Positions 1 through 7,272 of a DNA stretch of 37,777 bases are shown piece after piece (within the stretch, counting starts at the first letter, position 1; every line of letters starts with the position of its first letter). The stretch is from Marinifilaceae bacterium (GTDB lineage: Bacteria > Bacteroidota > Bacteroidia > Bacteroidales > Marinifilaceae). Under the pieces are notes generated by a model that was not told the origin of the DNA, searched no databases, and saw only the letters and a program-made list of their open reading frames with translations. Location of the stretch: NCBI GenBank assembly GCA_016744515.1, contig JADGEF010000021.1, positions 1 through 37,777 of the forward strand, written 5' to 3'. Position numbers and translations under genes: made by a program.

Positions 1-45
1 ATTGTGAAACTCGGATATGAGAAGAACACAAGGAATTTTTGGCTC

Positions 46-97
46 AGAAACTCAGATCTCTCAAAAAACGCTTGAAATTGTTCTGAGAAACTCAGAT
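46..97. repeat. Direct repeat of 12 bp, 40-bp period
   Basis: AGAAACTCAGAT occurs at 46-57 and again at 86-97. It lies in a gene-free stretch (1-339) that otherwise contains only repeat-like sequence and a short CCCCT/AGGGG hairpin around 259-271. I see no gene here. Confidence 0.5.
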
Positions 98-293
98 TTG
101 AGGAATATCAACCGCAAATGGAATCAGAGAAATTCGGCTTGAAGATGAGACATTTTAATTCGTTATTTCGCTTTACTAGCCCTAAATGGACTTCGTCGAA
201 TTTCGCTTCGCTCCATTTCCCTAAAGGGGACTTCAAAAAAAACGATAACACACATAAGCCCCTTTTAGGGGTTTGGGGTAATGGTATAAAAGG

Positions 294-322
294 AAGGCTG
301 CTAATCTGAGATTGGCAGCCTT
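294..322. terminator. GGCTGC/GCAGCC hairpin, terminator-like (copy 1)
   Basis: The stem AAGGCTGC (294-301) pairs with GCAGCCTT (315-322) around a 13-nt loop. It is followed by TTACTTTTCTT. The same stem and loop words recur at 2757-2787 and 3075-3105, so this belongs to a local family of terminator hairpins. No gene is visible directly upstream on either strand. Confidence 0.55.
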
Positions 323-339
323 TACTTTTCTTATTTCAA

Positions 340-611
340 CAGGGCTTGTTCATAAAACAACGAAAAGTTGAACACCCCTCTGTCCTTCGGACATCTCCCC
401 TAAAAAGGGAGATCGTAAAACGAAACTTTGAATTAATATTCTAAGTTTTGTCCTTGAATCTTTCCCTTTTAGGGTACCGTAGCGAAGCTCGTGAACACAT
501 TCTTTTAATATATAAGTGAACAAAGTGTCGACAGACGAAAGGGTGCCTTTGAAATAGATAACAATAAGACTTGTGCGTTTTCCCATTGGGAACTTTTATG
601 AACAAGCCCTG
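340..611. mobile_element. MITE, 272 bp, 18-bp perfect inverted repeats, 10-bp target duplication
   Basis: The left end CAGGGCTTGTTCATAAAA (340-357) is matched exactly by its reverse complement at 594-611. Both ends are flanked directly by the 10-bp direct repeat CTTATTTCAA (330-339 and 612-621). This is the signature of a transposed non-autonomous element with a target-site duplication. The interior carries no credible gene; open frames there are short and repeat-derived. Ends starting CAGGG with 8-10 bp duplications resemble the ISAs1 family as I recall it, so an ISAs1-type transposase may have moved it. That family assignment is inference. It has landed at the edge of the dispersed repeat at 619-755. 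Confidence 0.85.
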
Positions 612-618
612 CTTATTT

Positions 619-755
619 CAATGGTTCGGTAAGATTTTGTTTTGTATTGATAAAGAGAGTGTTTGAAAATCTGTAATGTTTTGTTAATGTTGTTGATTGT
701 AAGCAGTTTGTAAATCATCTCATGTCTCAAATCTCATATCTCACGAACTGTTGTT
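619..755 (-). repeat. Dispersed intergenic repeat, copy 1
   Basis: On the minus strand this matches 36417-36552 and, more loosely, 28014-28142. Shared parts are the GTGAGATATGAG start, the GACATGAGAT core, CAAACT, and the end word ACCGAAC(C/T)ATTG (here read as CAATGGTTCGGT on the plus strand at 619-630). The core reads as 7-bp units starting GAGA. It touches the stop codon of the peptidase gene. Confidence 0.75.
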
Positions 756-2622
756 ATTTAGTAGCTTGTTTAAATGCAGCTTTACCACCTACCACGGGTA
801 GAGATATGCTTGTGGCATCTAAATCGATGCTTAATTCTGTTCCTGGTTCAGGCCAAAGCGTAAATTCACGATCACTCGAGAATATCATCAAACCAATTTG
901 TTGTCCTTTAGCAATAACCTGATCATCGGGCTGAAGGTCGAATTCTAATTCATAAAATTTACCAGGCTTTAAAGCCTTACTCTTACGTAACGACTTATAA
1001 TTCTGAGGATCTGCCCAGCCACGTGTAATAATATTGTCAGTAATTCTCACTCGACGACCTTCGTTCCAAGGTAAAGAAACTAGCCATACCGATAGATTTG
1101 CTGCTGGTTTGCTAGAGGCTAACTTAATCTTAATTCTGGCTATACCCGAAATGTGAATATCTTCTGTAAGCTCAGGGCTCACATAGATTAAACGATGCTT
1201 TGTTATTTCGGCTTGAGCTAAGGCATTACCCGAAAAGGAATAATTATCGATTAAAGTTTCTGTGCCCTGATTGCTTGTAGGTTCTAAGCTTAAACGTCCT
1301 CTTTTAGGACTTCCTGCAGTAAGGTACAGGTTAACTGGCGAAGCTTCTGGATTAGGATACTCTTTATAAGCAGTTGGCTGATCCATTCTGTCATTTTCCC
1401 GTACAATCCAAGCACGAGCATCGTTTTCAACACCGTTCTCTACGCCATGTAAATAGCGCGTAAACCATCGGTTCATCATTTTCATTGGTGGTGGTCCACC
1501 ATGGCCTCTCTGATGATAGTATATCTGTGCGGGAATACCTTTCTCTTTGGCAGCTTTGTAAATTCTGTAGCTGTGCTCTGGCATTACGTTCCAATCGTTA
1601 AAACCGTGAGACATTAGTAAAGCTGCCTTCATAGGTTTCATTTGGTTTAAATAATCTCGTTCTGCCCAATAATCGTTATAATCACCTGTTTCTCGATCCA
1701 TATTATTGGCCATCTCAGTATCTCTAACACGGGCATTATTTGCAGCACGTTTCGATTCATCACCTGAGTGAATGACATTATACAAGACATCAATATCTTC
1801 TCCTAAATAACCGCCCGGACTTCTAACCAATCCGTTCGATCTGTAATAATGGTAATAAGATGTGTTTGGAGCAATTGGTATAATAGCTTCCAAGCCATCA
1901 ACACCAGTTGTTGCTGCAGCAAGAGGAATTGTTCCGTTATACGAAGTACCAGTCATTCCTACCTTACCTGTAGACCAAAAAGCGTCTACTTTTTCATCAC
2001 CATCAGGTGTTGTGAAGCCTTTTGCACGGCCACATAACCAATCGATAACTGCCTTTGGAGCCAAAGATTCATTTTTTCCGCCTACTGTTGGCGAACCTTG
2101 CGATAAACCTGTACCTGGCGACGAAGAGTGTACAACAATATAACCTCTAGGCACCCAGGTTTTAATATGAGAATTAGAGATAATTGGTCGCTTACCTGTG
2201 CGAGTAACTTCAGGATTTGCGTGTTTAGGAGGCGTAGCACCTAACTCATGTTTTACATCCCACATAAACTCTTTCCTATTTGGAGCAGTACCTGCAAAAT
2301 AAGGACTAGATATGTAAATAATCGGAAGCTTAAGGTCTTCAGTTTCGGTCTGATAAGGTCTGGTTACATCTACGTGTACACGATCTACCTTGCCATCCAT
2401 ATCAGAGTCAAACTCTGTTTCGACCCACAAGTCGTGCCTTATCCACTTATCGGGTGTGTTAAATGCTTCAACAATTTGAGCTTCACCATCTTTAAAAATG
2501 GGTGTTGCTTTGTTCGTATTTTCTGATTCTACTGACTGACCCATAACAAGCGGCATATTTGCTACGAGAATGGCAATAAGCACAATTATGTGTTTAAGGA
2601 GATTACATTTTTTCATGGTCAT
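754..2622 (-). CDS. CocE/NonD (S15, Xaa-Pro dipeptidyl-peptidase-like) hydrolase, exported
   Basis: This 622-residue serine hydrolase is of the S15 peptidase/CocE family. Family members cleave X-Pro dipeptides or esters such as acylated antibiotics; the substrate here cannot be read from sequence. A hydrophobic signal peptide covers about residues 5-29 and ends near MGQS, so it should act in the periplasm or be anchored outside. The nucleophile is Ser227 in GTSYNG; Asp343 in GFNDWN and His374 in QRGHGG complete the triad. The C-terminal 200 residues form the jelly-roll domain typical of the family, and the length is normal. A second Met at residue 3 (2616) is an equally good start. It stands alone, with the terminator hairpin at 2757-2787 separating it from the PspC-like gene upstream. 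Confidence 0.93.
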   Translation of the reverse strand: MTMKKCNLLKHIIVLIAILVANMPLVMGQSVESENTNKATPIFKDGEAQIVEAFNTPDKWIRHDLWVETEFDSDMDGKVDRVHVDVTRPYQTETEDLKLPIIYISSPYFAGTAPNRKEFMWDVKHELGATPPKHANPEVTRTGKRPIISNSHIKTWVPRGYIVVHSSSPGTGLSQGSPTVGGKNESLAPKAVIDWLCGRAKGFTTPDGDEKVDAFWSTGKVGMTGTSYNGTIPLAAATTGVDGLEAIIPIAPNTSYYHYYRSNGLVRSPGGYLGEDIDVLYNVIHSGDESKRAANNARVRDTEMANNMDRETGDYNDYWAERDYLNQMKPMKAALLMSHGFNDWNVMPEHSYRIYKAAKEKGIPAQIYYHQRGHGGPPPMKMMNRWFTRYLHGVENGVENDARAWIVRENDRMDQPTAYKEYPNPEASPVNLYLTAGSPKRGRLSLEPTSNQGTETLIDNYSFSGNALAQAEITKHRLIYVSPELTEDIHISGIARIKIKLASSKPAANLSVWLVSLPWNEGRRVRITDNIITRGWADPQNYKSLRKSKALKPGKFYELEFDLQPDDQVIAKGQQIGLMIFSSDREFTLWPEPGTELSIDLDATSISLPVVGGKAAFKQATK

Positions 2623-2756
2623 TTAAAATTAATGTGTTAGTTAAGTTGTTATTTTTTGTCCAAATGTGTGCTTCGTATTTATTCAGCACGAAAGTTTAAA
2701 TCTAAGTGAAATTTATAAATTACTAAGCCTATCCTTTGATATATGAGCACATAAAA

Positions 2757-2787
2757 AAAGGCTGTTAACCTGAGATTGGCAGCCTTT
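2757..2787 (-). terminator. GGCTG/CAGCC hairpin terminator (copy 2)
   Basis: AAAGGCTG (2757-2764) pairs with CAGCCTTT (2780-2787); loop words TGAGATTGG are shared with the hairpin at 294-322. Read on the minus strand it lies just after the PspC-like gene and is followed by a T run, as expected for an intrinsic terminator. Confidence 0.7.
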
Positions 2788-2825
2788 AATTTATTTAGAA
2801 AGATGATAGGTTTTGAAGGAGGGAG

Positions 2826-2976
2826 TTATTTTGAAAATATCTTAACCAGCCACAAAATTAAGTAGAGACCTATTCCGGCTCCAAAAAAGAGTACTGACAC
2901 AACAAATGCAATTCTGATATGCAATACATTCCAACCCAATTTATCGCTAAGCCATTCCGAAAACACCTAAAATCAT
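2826..2976 (-). pseudogene. Small PspC-domain membrane protein, probable one-base frameshift near the start
   Basis: The minus strand from 2966 to 2826 encodes 46 residues reading VFSEWLSDKLGWN, then HIRIAFVVSVLFF and LYLILWLVKIF. This is the PspC pattern: an amphipathic start, then one hydrophobic segment with a G-rich turn. The only start in this frame is a GTG right after a stop codon. One base out of frame, an ATG at 2974-2976 gives MILGVF, which runs straight into SEWLSDK if one base is restored. That is how short Bacteroidota PspC proteins usually begin, so a single-base deletion is likely, though a GTG-started 46-residue product is possible. PspC-like proteins act in membrane-stress responses. 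It lies between DUF805 and the peptidase, all on the minus strand, each with its own terminator. Confidence 0.6.
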
Positions 2977-3074
2977 AACTTCAATTTTTTAGATTTATAC
3001 TATGACTTAAAAATACGAAATATTTTTTGTTTTGATTGTGATATGTGTATAGCCATCTTCGTGATGATTAAAAA

Positions 3075-3105
3075 AAAGGCTGCCAATTGGAAAGTGGCAG
3101 CCTTT
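3075..3105 (-). terminator. Perfect 11-bp GGCTGCCA/TGGCAGCC terminator hairpin (copy 3)
   Basis: AAAGGCTGCCA (3075-3085) pairs perfectly with TGGCAGCCTTT (3095-3105) around a 9-nt loop, with A and T tracts on both sides, so it could work in either direction. It follows the DUF805 gene on the minus strand. A decayed right arm, TGGCAGCCTTT, is also present near 3824-3835. Confidence 0.75.
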
Positions 3106-3169
3106 AATTCTTTTTTATATTTTAACAGCTTGCCAATTTTGATTAATTGACCATGCCTAAGAAATATAT

Positions 3170-3183
3170 GCCCTTATTAGGGC
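3170..3183 (-). terminator. Short GCCCT/AGGGC hairpin after the DUF805 gene
   Basis: GCCCT and AGGGC pair around TATT, 13 bases past the DUF805 stop codon on the minus strand. The stem is only 5 bp, so this may be incidental. Confidence 0.35.
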
Positions 3184-3196
3184 TTGTTTTCTAAAT

Positions 3197-3571
3197 TTAT
3201 GCAGTAATCAGCTCTTTAGGATTTAAACCATATTGATTTTCCCCTGGTTTACTGTCAGATACCATTAGAACTAATAACCAAATTGCTCCAATTAGTGGTA
3301 TTAATGCAATTAACATCATCCAACCACTTTTACCGACATCGTGAAGTCTTCTTACAGCAACTGCTAATCCAGGTATAAGCACTGCTAATATATAGATAAA
3401 ATAAAATATGCCGTATGGAAGAATTCCTACAGTCGTTCCTAAAACACTGTCTAAAACCATTGCAATAATTGCGAAAATCATATTAAATAATACAAACATC
3501 CAATATTCTTTTCTTCTTGCTCTTCCTGCGAATCCGAAGTAATTTTTTAATACGGTTAAATACCAATTCAT
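3197..3571 (-). CDS. DUF805 family inner-membrane protein
   Basis: This 124-residue protein has the DUF805 layout: an N-terminal YFGFAGRARRKEYW motif at about residues 11-24, followed by membrane segments near 25-45, 50-75 and 95-112, with the conserved RRLHDVGKSGW motif at about 74-84 between them. Members are small membrane proteins of bacteria; no biochemical role is firmly established. Length is normal for the family. It is a single-gene unit, with terminator hairpins downstream and about 1.1 kb of repeat-rich, gene-free DNA upstream. Confidence 0.92.
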   Translation of the reverse strand: MNWYLTVLKNYFGFAGRARRKEYWMFVLFNMIFAIIAMVLDSVLGTTVGILPYGIFYFIYILAVLIPGLAVAVRRLHDVGKSGWMMLIALIPLIGAIWLLVLMVSDSKPGENQYGLNPKELITA

Positions 3572-3898
3572 AGTTTGTTTTTTTTGATTTCCTACTCGTT
3601 AGGCTTTTCGGTCACGCCCCGTTGTTTTAGGTGGTTTCTGGTCTCCACTTATCTTTTTACACCTTTCAAATAATTCATACTAAACCTTAATAATCTCTTT
3701 GGTTAAGTCGAGAATCTAAAAGTGAGAGCTTGAATTTAATATTTATATTTTAATTAATGTAAGATAATCCGAATTAATTATGATGGGAAAAATAAGAATA
3801 TAAAAAAGATTATCAATCGGGGAGTGGCAGCCTTTAGTTTAATTAGTTGCTCTTTTTATTTCTCCATTCCATTTAATATTAAGAAGTCAACTTACTGC

Positions 3899-3917
3899 CA
3901 CACGATTTTATCGTGTG
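3899..3917. repeat. Perfect palindrome CACACGAT-TTT-ATCGTGTG
   Basis: An 8-bp stem with a 3-nt loop stands alone in gene-free DNA. It has the same form as the hairpin of the dispersed repeat at 4246-4355: strong stem, T-rich loop. No flanking gene shows that it acts as a terminator or operator. Confidence 0.5.
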
Positions 3918-4245
3918 CTTACTACATAAAGTTAAATTCTAGTTATGTTAGTAATTAATGCAACAATGAAATGTTTTTACAATAACTCAAAGATAAGTAG
4001 AAAGAAAATATTGAAATGTGAGTAGAGCATTTAAAGGTGGTTGAATATTGGCTTGTAGCTTCGCAAGTTTTTTTGTTTTTAGAGTGTATTTAGGGCGCAA
4101 AACGTGATATTTACGAAGCGTGAAATACTTCTCACCCTTCTGTAAGAACTTAAAAACTTGAAGAATACCAGTCGTAAGAATCTATTGATACAGGGCAAAC
4201 GCACACTTTTTAAATTCGTCCGAGGCAGACTAAAGTGTCAATTAT

Positions 4246-4355
4246 TGGGGCAATCCCTGCGGGTCGGGTTATCCGCACTCGCTTTTTGTCCGAAAAAAAA
4301 AGGCAAAGAGACGCAAGATTTTGCGTCTCTCTCGCTCCTATCCCTTTTGCAAAAA
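4246..4355 (+). repeat. Dispersed intergenic repeat with AGAGACGCAA hairpin, copy 1
   Basis: This shares most of its length with 34938-35040: CCCTGCGGGTCGGG, CACTCGCT, TTCGAAAAAAA or close, a perfect 10-bp hairpin (4307-4316 with 4321-4330, loop GATT), CTCTCGCT and TATCCCTTTTGCAAAAA. The open frames in both copies are shadows of the repeat, not genes. Confidence 0.8.
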
Positions 4356-4375
4356 TACCACCATTAATAAAAGAG

Positions 4376-4564
4376 CAGGGCTTCCGCATTTAAAATGTTT
4401 TCATTGATATTTTTGGTGCAGAGCACCTTAATCTTTGTAGGATATAAATCATTTATTGAAAACTCCCCCGCTTGAGAAATGTAGGAAATTACCTATAGCT
4501 ACAAATATGACGCAGCTCTGCTGCTTGATTTATTGCAGTATCAGTTTTAAATGCGTTTGCCCTG
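4376..4564. mobile_element. Nested 189-bp inverted-repeat element sharing the right end of 4191-4564
   Basis: CAGGGCTTCCGCATTTAAAA (4376-4395) matches the reverse complement of the outer element's right end (4545-4564) at 17 of 20 positions; the three mismatches are together at positions 7-9. This gives a smaller element nested in the larger one. It contains further hairpin words (GGTGCAGAGCACC, GCAGCTCTGCTGC) and no gene. Confidence 0.5.
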
Positions 4565-4730
4565 TATTCAATACCAGTTAGGTCTTTTATGTAGAGAAAA
4601 TATAGTATAGCCTTTATCAGTGAATTAAAATCTATATTTGCACCCCATTATAGAGTCAAAGAAGTTGAATAATGCTTATCCACTTTTTTTGTGGTATGAT
4701 CAAATAGATAAATAAATAAGTCACATCGAT

Positions 4731-5495
4731 ATGAAAGATCTTTCAAAAGTAGAAAAGATAAACAAAGTAGTTGAAGAATATTTTAAAGCGAATGCTACAC
4801 TTACTATAGCACCAGTAAAAGATTTGATGCTAGCATTTATTAAAGCTGGAATATTTACAAAAGATATAAAAAAAGGGTTGCCAATTCGCTTAATCCTTAG
4901 AGAACTTGATGACAGCAATCAGTTGGCTTTAATACCCTTTGTACATGCCGAAAGACATGGAGACCATACTTATTGGTACTTTGTTCCGACCCATGCAAGC
5001 GCTCCAAGTACGCCCTACAAACAGGTGAAAAAGAAAGTGGAAAATGATCCGATAGCGATGCGTTTAAACAGTGACGAAACCTATGTTATTGGTTTATGCG
5101 ATAAAGTATTATCTCTAAAAGCGGATCGTCATAAGAGATTTGATTTCCTTATGGGTGATTTGCACAAAGATGGAAAAACCAAAACCATGCTTCCTGTTGA
5201 TGCTTACTATGAAGAATTGCAATTGGTTGTAGAATACAAAGAAATACAGAATTTTAGACCTTTAGCAAGTCGTGATAAAGACGATAAAGACGAGGAGGAC
5301 ACAAATACTGTGTCGAGAGAAGAGCTACGTAGATTATACGATGAACGAAGAGCCAAAGTTCTTCCAAAGCATGATATCTCTTTAGTCGTAATTTCTTATT
5401 CTGATTTTGTGTACAACGATAAAAATAAAATTATCCGTATAGAAGAAAACGATATGGAGATCGTACAAAAAGCATTAGAAGCTTTTCGCAAGTAA
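4731..5495 (+). CDS. Probable PD-(D/E)XK-fold nuclease, hypothetical
   Basis: The 254-residue product has no signal peptide or membrane segment. The N-terminal 60 residues look like a small helical domain (helix-rich, with an IPV-type turn). The key region is residues 155-171: PVDAYYEELQLVVEYKE. Asp157 followed by Glu168-x-Lys170 fits the PD-(D/E)XK nuclease triad, and the hydrophobic strand LQLVVEY between them is as expected. The preceding RFDFLMGD (136-143) is probably part of the core. A charged, Asp-rich linker (181-192) and a C-terminal strand-helix segment follow. I do not recognise a named family. It lies alone between repeats, 263 bases before the next gene on the same strand. Function could be DNA repair, restriction or defence; none is shown. 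Confidence 0.75.
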   Translation: MKDLSKVEKINKVVEEYFKANATLTIAPVKDLMLAFIKAGIFTKDIKKGLPIRLILRELDDSNQLALIPFVHAERHGDHTYWYFVPTHASAPSTPYKQVKKKVENDPIAMRLNSDETYVIGLCDKVLSLKADRHKRFDFLMGDLHKDGKTKTMLPVDAYYEELQLVVEYKEIQNFRPLASRDKDDKDEEDTNTVSREELRRLYDERRAKVLPKHDISLVVISYSDFVYNDKNKIIRIEENDMEIVQKALEAFRK

Positions 5496-5758
5496 AGGAA
5501 AAATTAGCATGCAGAATCTAACAGGTTTATTTTATTATTGAAGATGAAACCTGTCAGATACCTTTCGTGTGACGTTTTTTTTAAGTCCGTAAACTTATAT
5601 TTTTGAATTATGGGAAATAAATTTTAAAAAAGTGTTTCGATATAAATGCATCTAAATTTATATTGGAAAATATATTATGTGTGGATTTGTCGAAATTATG
5701 TTTGTGTATGTTAAATATATTGTTAGCTTAGACATCTGATCCTAAAAAAAGTGTGTCG

Positions 5759-7075
5759 ATGTCTAAAAAGAGAAAAAAAATAAAACCACAACAAGGTAGA
5801 AAGAAAGAAAACCATCCGAGTAAAAACGCGGGGCTCAGAAAGAAACATTTAAAAGTTTTAGAATACATATGTTATCAAACCGATTGCGAAGCGGCATTTA
5901 AATTACTGACCAAAGATGAAAAGATTAATGCATTTGGGTATCGAGTTTATGTGGGACCTCTTAAACCTGTTAATAAAGAAGCCATTGGAGCTGACGTATT
6001 AGAATTCTTTACAAATTTTGTGAAAGCCTTTTACTACGATAATAGTTACAAGCTACGGCTGAATATTGGAGTTGAACTCACCAATTTTGAAATTCTAACG
6101 GGATTGCAATTTTTAACTTCACTTGAGTATTCGGAAGGTGAAAGAAAGAAACAGTTGCAGATTGCTTTTACACCTATGCGAGTAAAATTGAACTCTTTAA
6201 ACGAAGTGGTTAAGGAATGCGTTATGCATCATGTTATTGTCGCTAATAGTATTAACCTTTTTAGTGAGACCGTATATAATTTGAAGTTTAATTTTGAAAT
6301 AAAGAGCTACCCAACGCTTGGTATGAATTACTTTTCAACTTTGGAGGCAATTCCATGTCGTTCGAGTAATTATATTGAAAAGGGTAATGTCAGGAAAGTA
6401 TTTCAATTGGGGTATTTGGATTTTGGTTTTAATATTAACTGGATGTTTGTTCCTGTAAAAAGCCTTAAGGAAATATATTTTGGGGATAAAAAATACCTGC
6501 CACTATGTATTCAAAATCATGCCTACCATCGTTTGTCGGAGCGATTGAAACCTTTATCTGACACGGATATTATTAGTCAACTTTGTTTTACTTTACAACA
6601 CTCATTTGAGATTGAAATTTATAAGGGTAAAATTCTTATTCCGTATTTCCATGTAGAACAAAAATGTGGTTACTTTTTAGGTGTTATTAATAAAAATAGA
6701 CTCATCATTAAAACATTTTTATTCTTGACTCACCATCATACTCCCGAAGGTGAAAAACTCGAAAAAGCATTGGGCTTAAGTAAAGAAGAAATATCATATT
6801 GGAATATCGGAACCCTTAAAAATTTCATCTATTCAGATTTGGGAAAGAATCATGAAATGATAGAAGTATTTGAGGAGGTAGGCATAAGTCATTTATTTAA
6901 TGTAAAACCAATGACCAATGATATTGAGCCGAGAAATTACAACTGGAAAGCGTTAAACAAATACATCGATATGGGTAAAACAGAACTATTTGATGAGGGA
7001 GCTAATGAAGAAAATTTTGAAGAATTGCCGAAGGATGAGTCTGATATTTTAGTTGACAAAATGAAATTGGAGTGA
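5759..7075 (+). CDS. Hypothetical protein, 438 residues, unrecognised
   Basis: I do not recognise a named family. The start is placed at the ATG at 5759; a GTG two codons earlier (5753) is possible. The first 25 residues are very basic (KKRKKIK, GRKKE). The middle (about 240-330) holds HAYHRLSERLKPL and a run of strands ending in IKTFLFLTHHHTPEGEKL. The LTHxxTPEGxKL stretch followed by a W/Y-I-x-TLxxF-x-x-SD segment recalls a group of uncharacterised Bacteroidota proteins, from memory and not confirmed. The C-terminal 40 residues are acidic. No signal peptide or transmembrane segment is visible, so it should be cytoplasmic. The basic N-terminus would suit nucleic-acid binding, but that is inference. 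Confidence 0.8.
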   Translation: MSKKRKKIKPQQGRKKENHPSKNAGLRKKHLKVLEYICYQTDCEAAFKLLTKDEKINAFGYRVYVGPLKPVNKEAIGADVLEFFTNFVKAFYYDNSYKLRLNIGVELTNFEILTGLQFLTSLEYSEGERKKQLQIAFTPMRVKLNSLNEVVKECVMHHVIVANSINLFSETVYNLKFNFEIKSYPTLGMNYFSTLEAIPCRSSNYIEKGNVRKVFQLGYLDFGFNINWMFVPVKSLKEIYFGDKKYLPLCIQNHAYHRLSERLKPLSDTDIISQLCFTLQHSFEIEIYKGKILIPYFHVEQKCGYFLGVINKNRLIIKTFLFLTHHHTPEGEKLEKALGLSKEEISYWNIGTLKNFIYSDLGKNHEMIEVFEEVGISHLFNVKPMTNDIEPRNYNWKALNKYIDMGKTELFDEGANEENFEELPKDESDILVDKMKLE

Positions 7076-7220
7076 AAATTTATTAGGGAATGATGATCTG
7101 CATTGGTATCTCACTCCGGATAGTAAACACTCCAGCTCTCTCAGATTTGTAATCTATGGGCAAGGTAAGGCGTTTTGGATTTTTAAGCCTGCTCTAATTG
7201 AGGTATATGGTTTACAATGA
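7072..7220 (+). pseudogene. Start-less ORF fragment
   Basis: In the frame one base back from the preceding gene, 48 codons stay open and read like real protein, with HWYLTPDSKHSS, then LRFVIYGQGKAFWIF and LIEVYGLQ before the stop. There is no ATG, GTG or TTG in a useful place. It could be the tail of a lost gene or an extension of the preceding gene lost by frameshift. I do not recognise the family. Confidence 0.3.
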
Positions 7221-7272
7221 GAAACGTATGGGGCAGGATAACTGCTGAAATCTAACGGACTATTTTCTTCAA

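Larger units (their letters stand above)
4191..4564. mobile_element. MITE-like element with CAGGGC ends (outer copy)
   Basis: CAGGGCAAACGCA (4191-4203) is matched by its reverse complement at 4552-4564, and the match extends three more bases outwards. A 9-bp direct repeat AATACCAGT lies outside the ends at 4164-4172 and 4570-4578 but does not abut them, so it is only weak evidence for a target duplication. The element has no coding capacity and contains the dispersed repeat at 4246-4355. Like the MITE at 340-611, its ends start with CAGGGC. Confidence 0.6.
3572..4730. other. Gene-free, repeat-rich region
   Basis: No gene is supported here. The stretch holds a decayed GGCAGCC terminator arm (about 3824-3835), a perfect CACACGAT/ATCGTGTG hairpin (3899-3917), and the nested inverted-repeat element at 4191-4564. 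A 70-codon open frame near 4158-4367 is an artefact of the dispersed repeat inside that element. Confidence 0.6.

Noticed and set aside
118..586. Short open frames of 63 and 78 codons on both strands
   Set aside because: They lie in repeat and MITE sequence, have no protein-like pattern or start context, and one crosses the MITE ends.
4158..4367. 69-codon frame resembling another at 34887-35099
   Set aside because: The similarity comes from the dispersed non-coding repeat with the AGAGACGCAA hairpin; the reading frames differ in their flanks and contain the palindrome.
5521..5554. Possible terminator ACAGGTTT/AAACCTGT after the nuclease gene
   Set aside because: The loop is 18 bases, the stem only 8, and no T run follows.
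4731..7075. A two-gene toxin-antitoxin or restriction-modification system
   Set aside because: The two genes are 263 bases apart, no methyltransferase or antitoxin-like partner is present, and the second protein has no recognisable domain.
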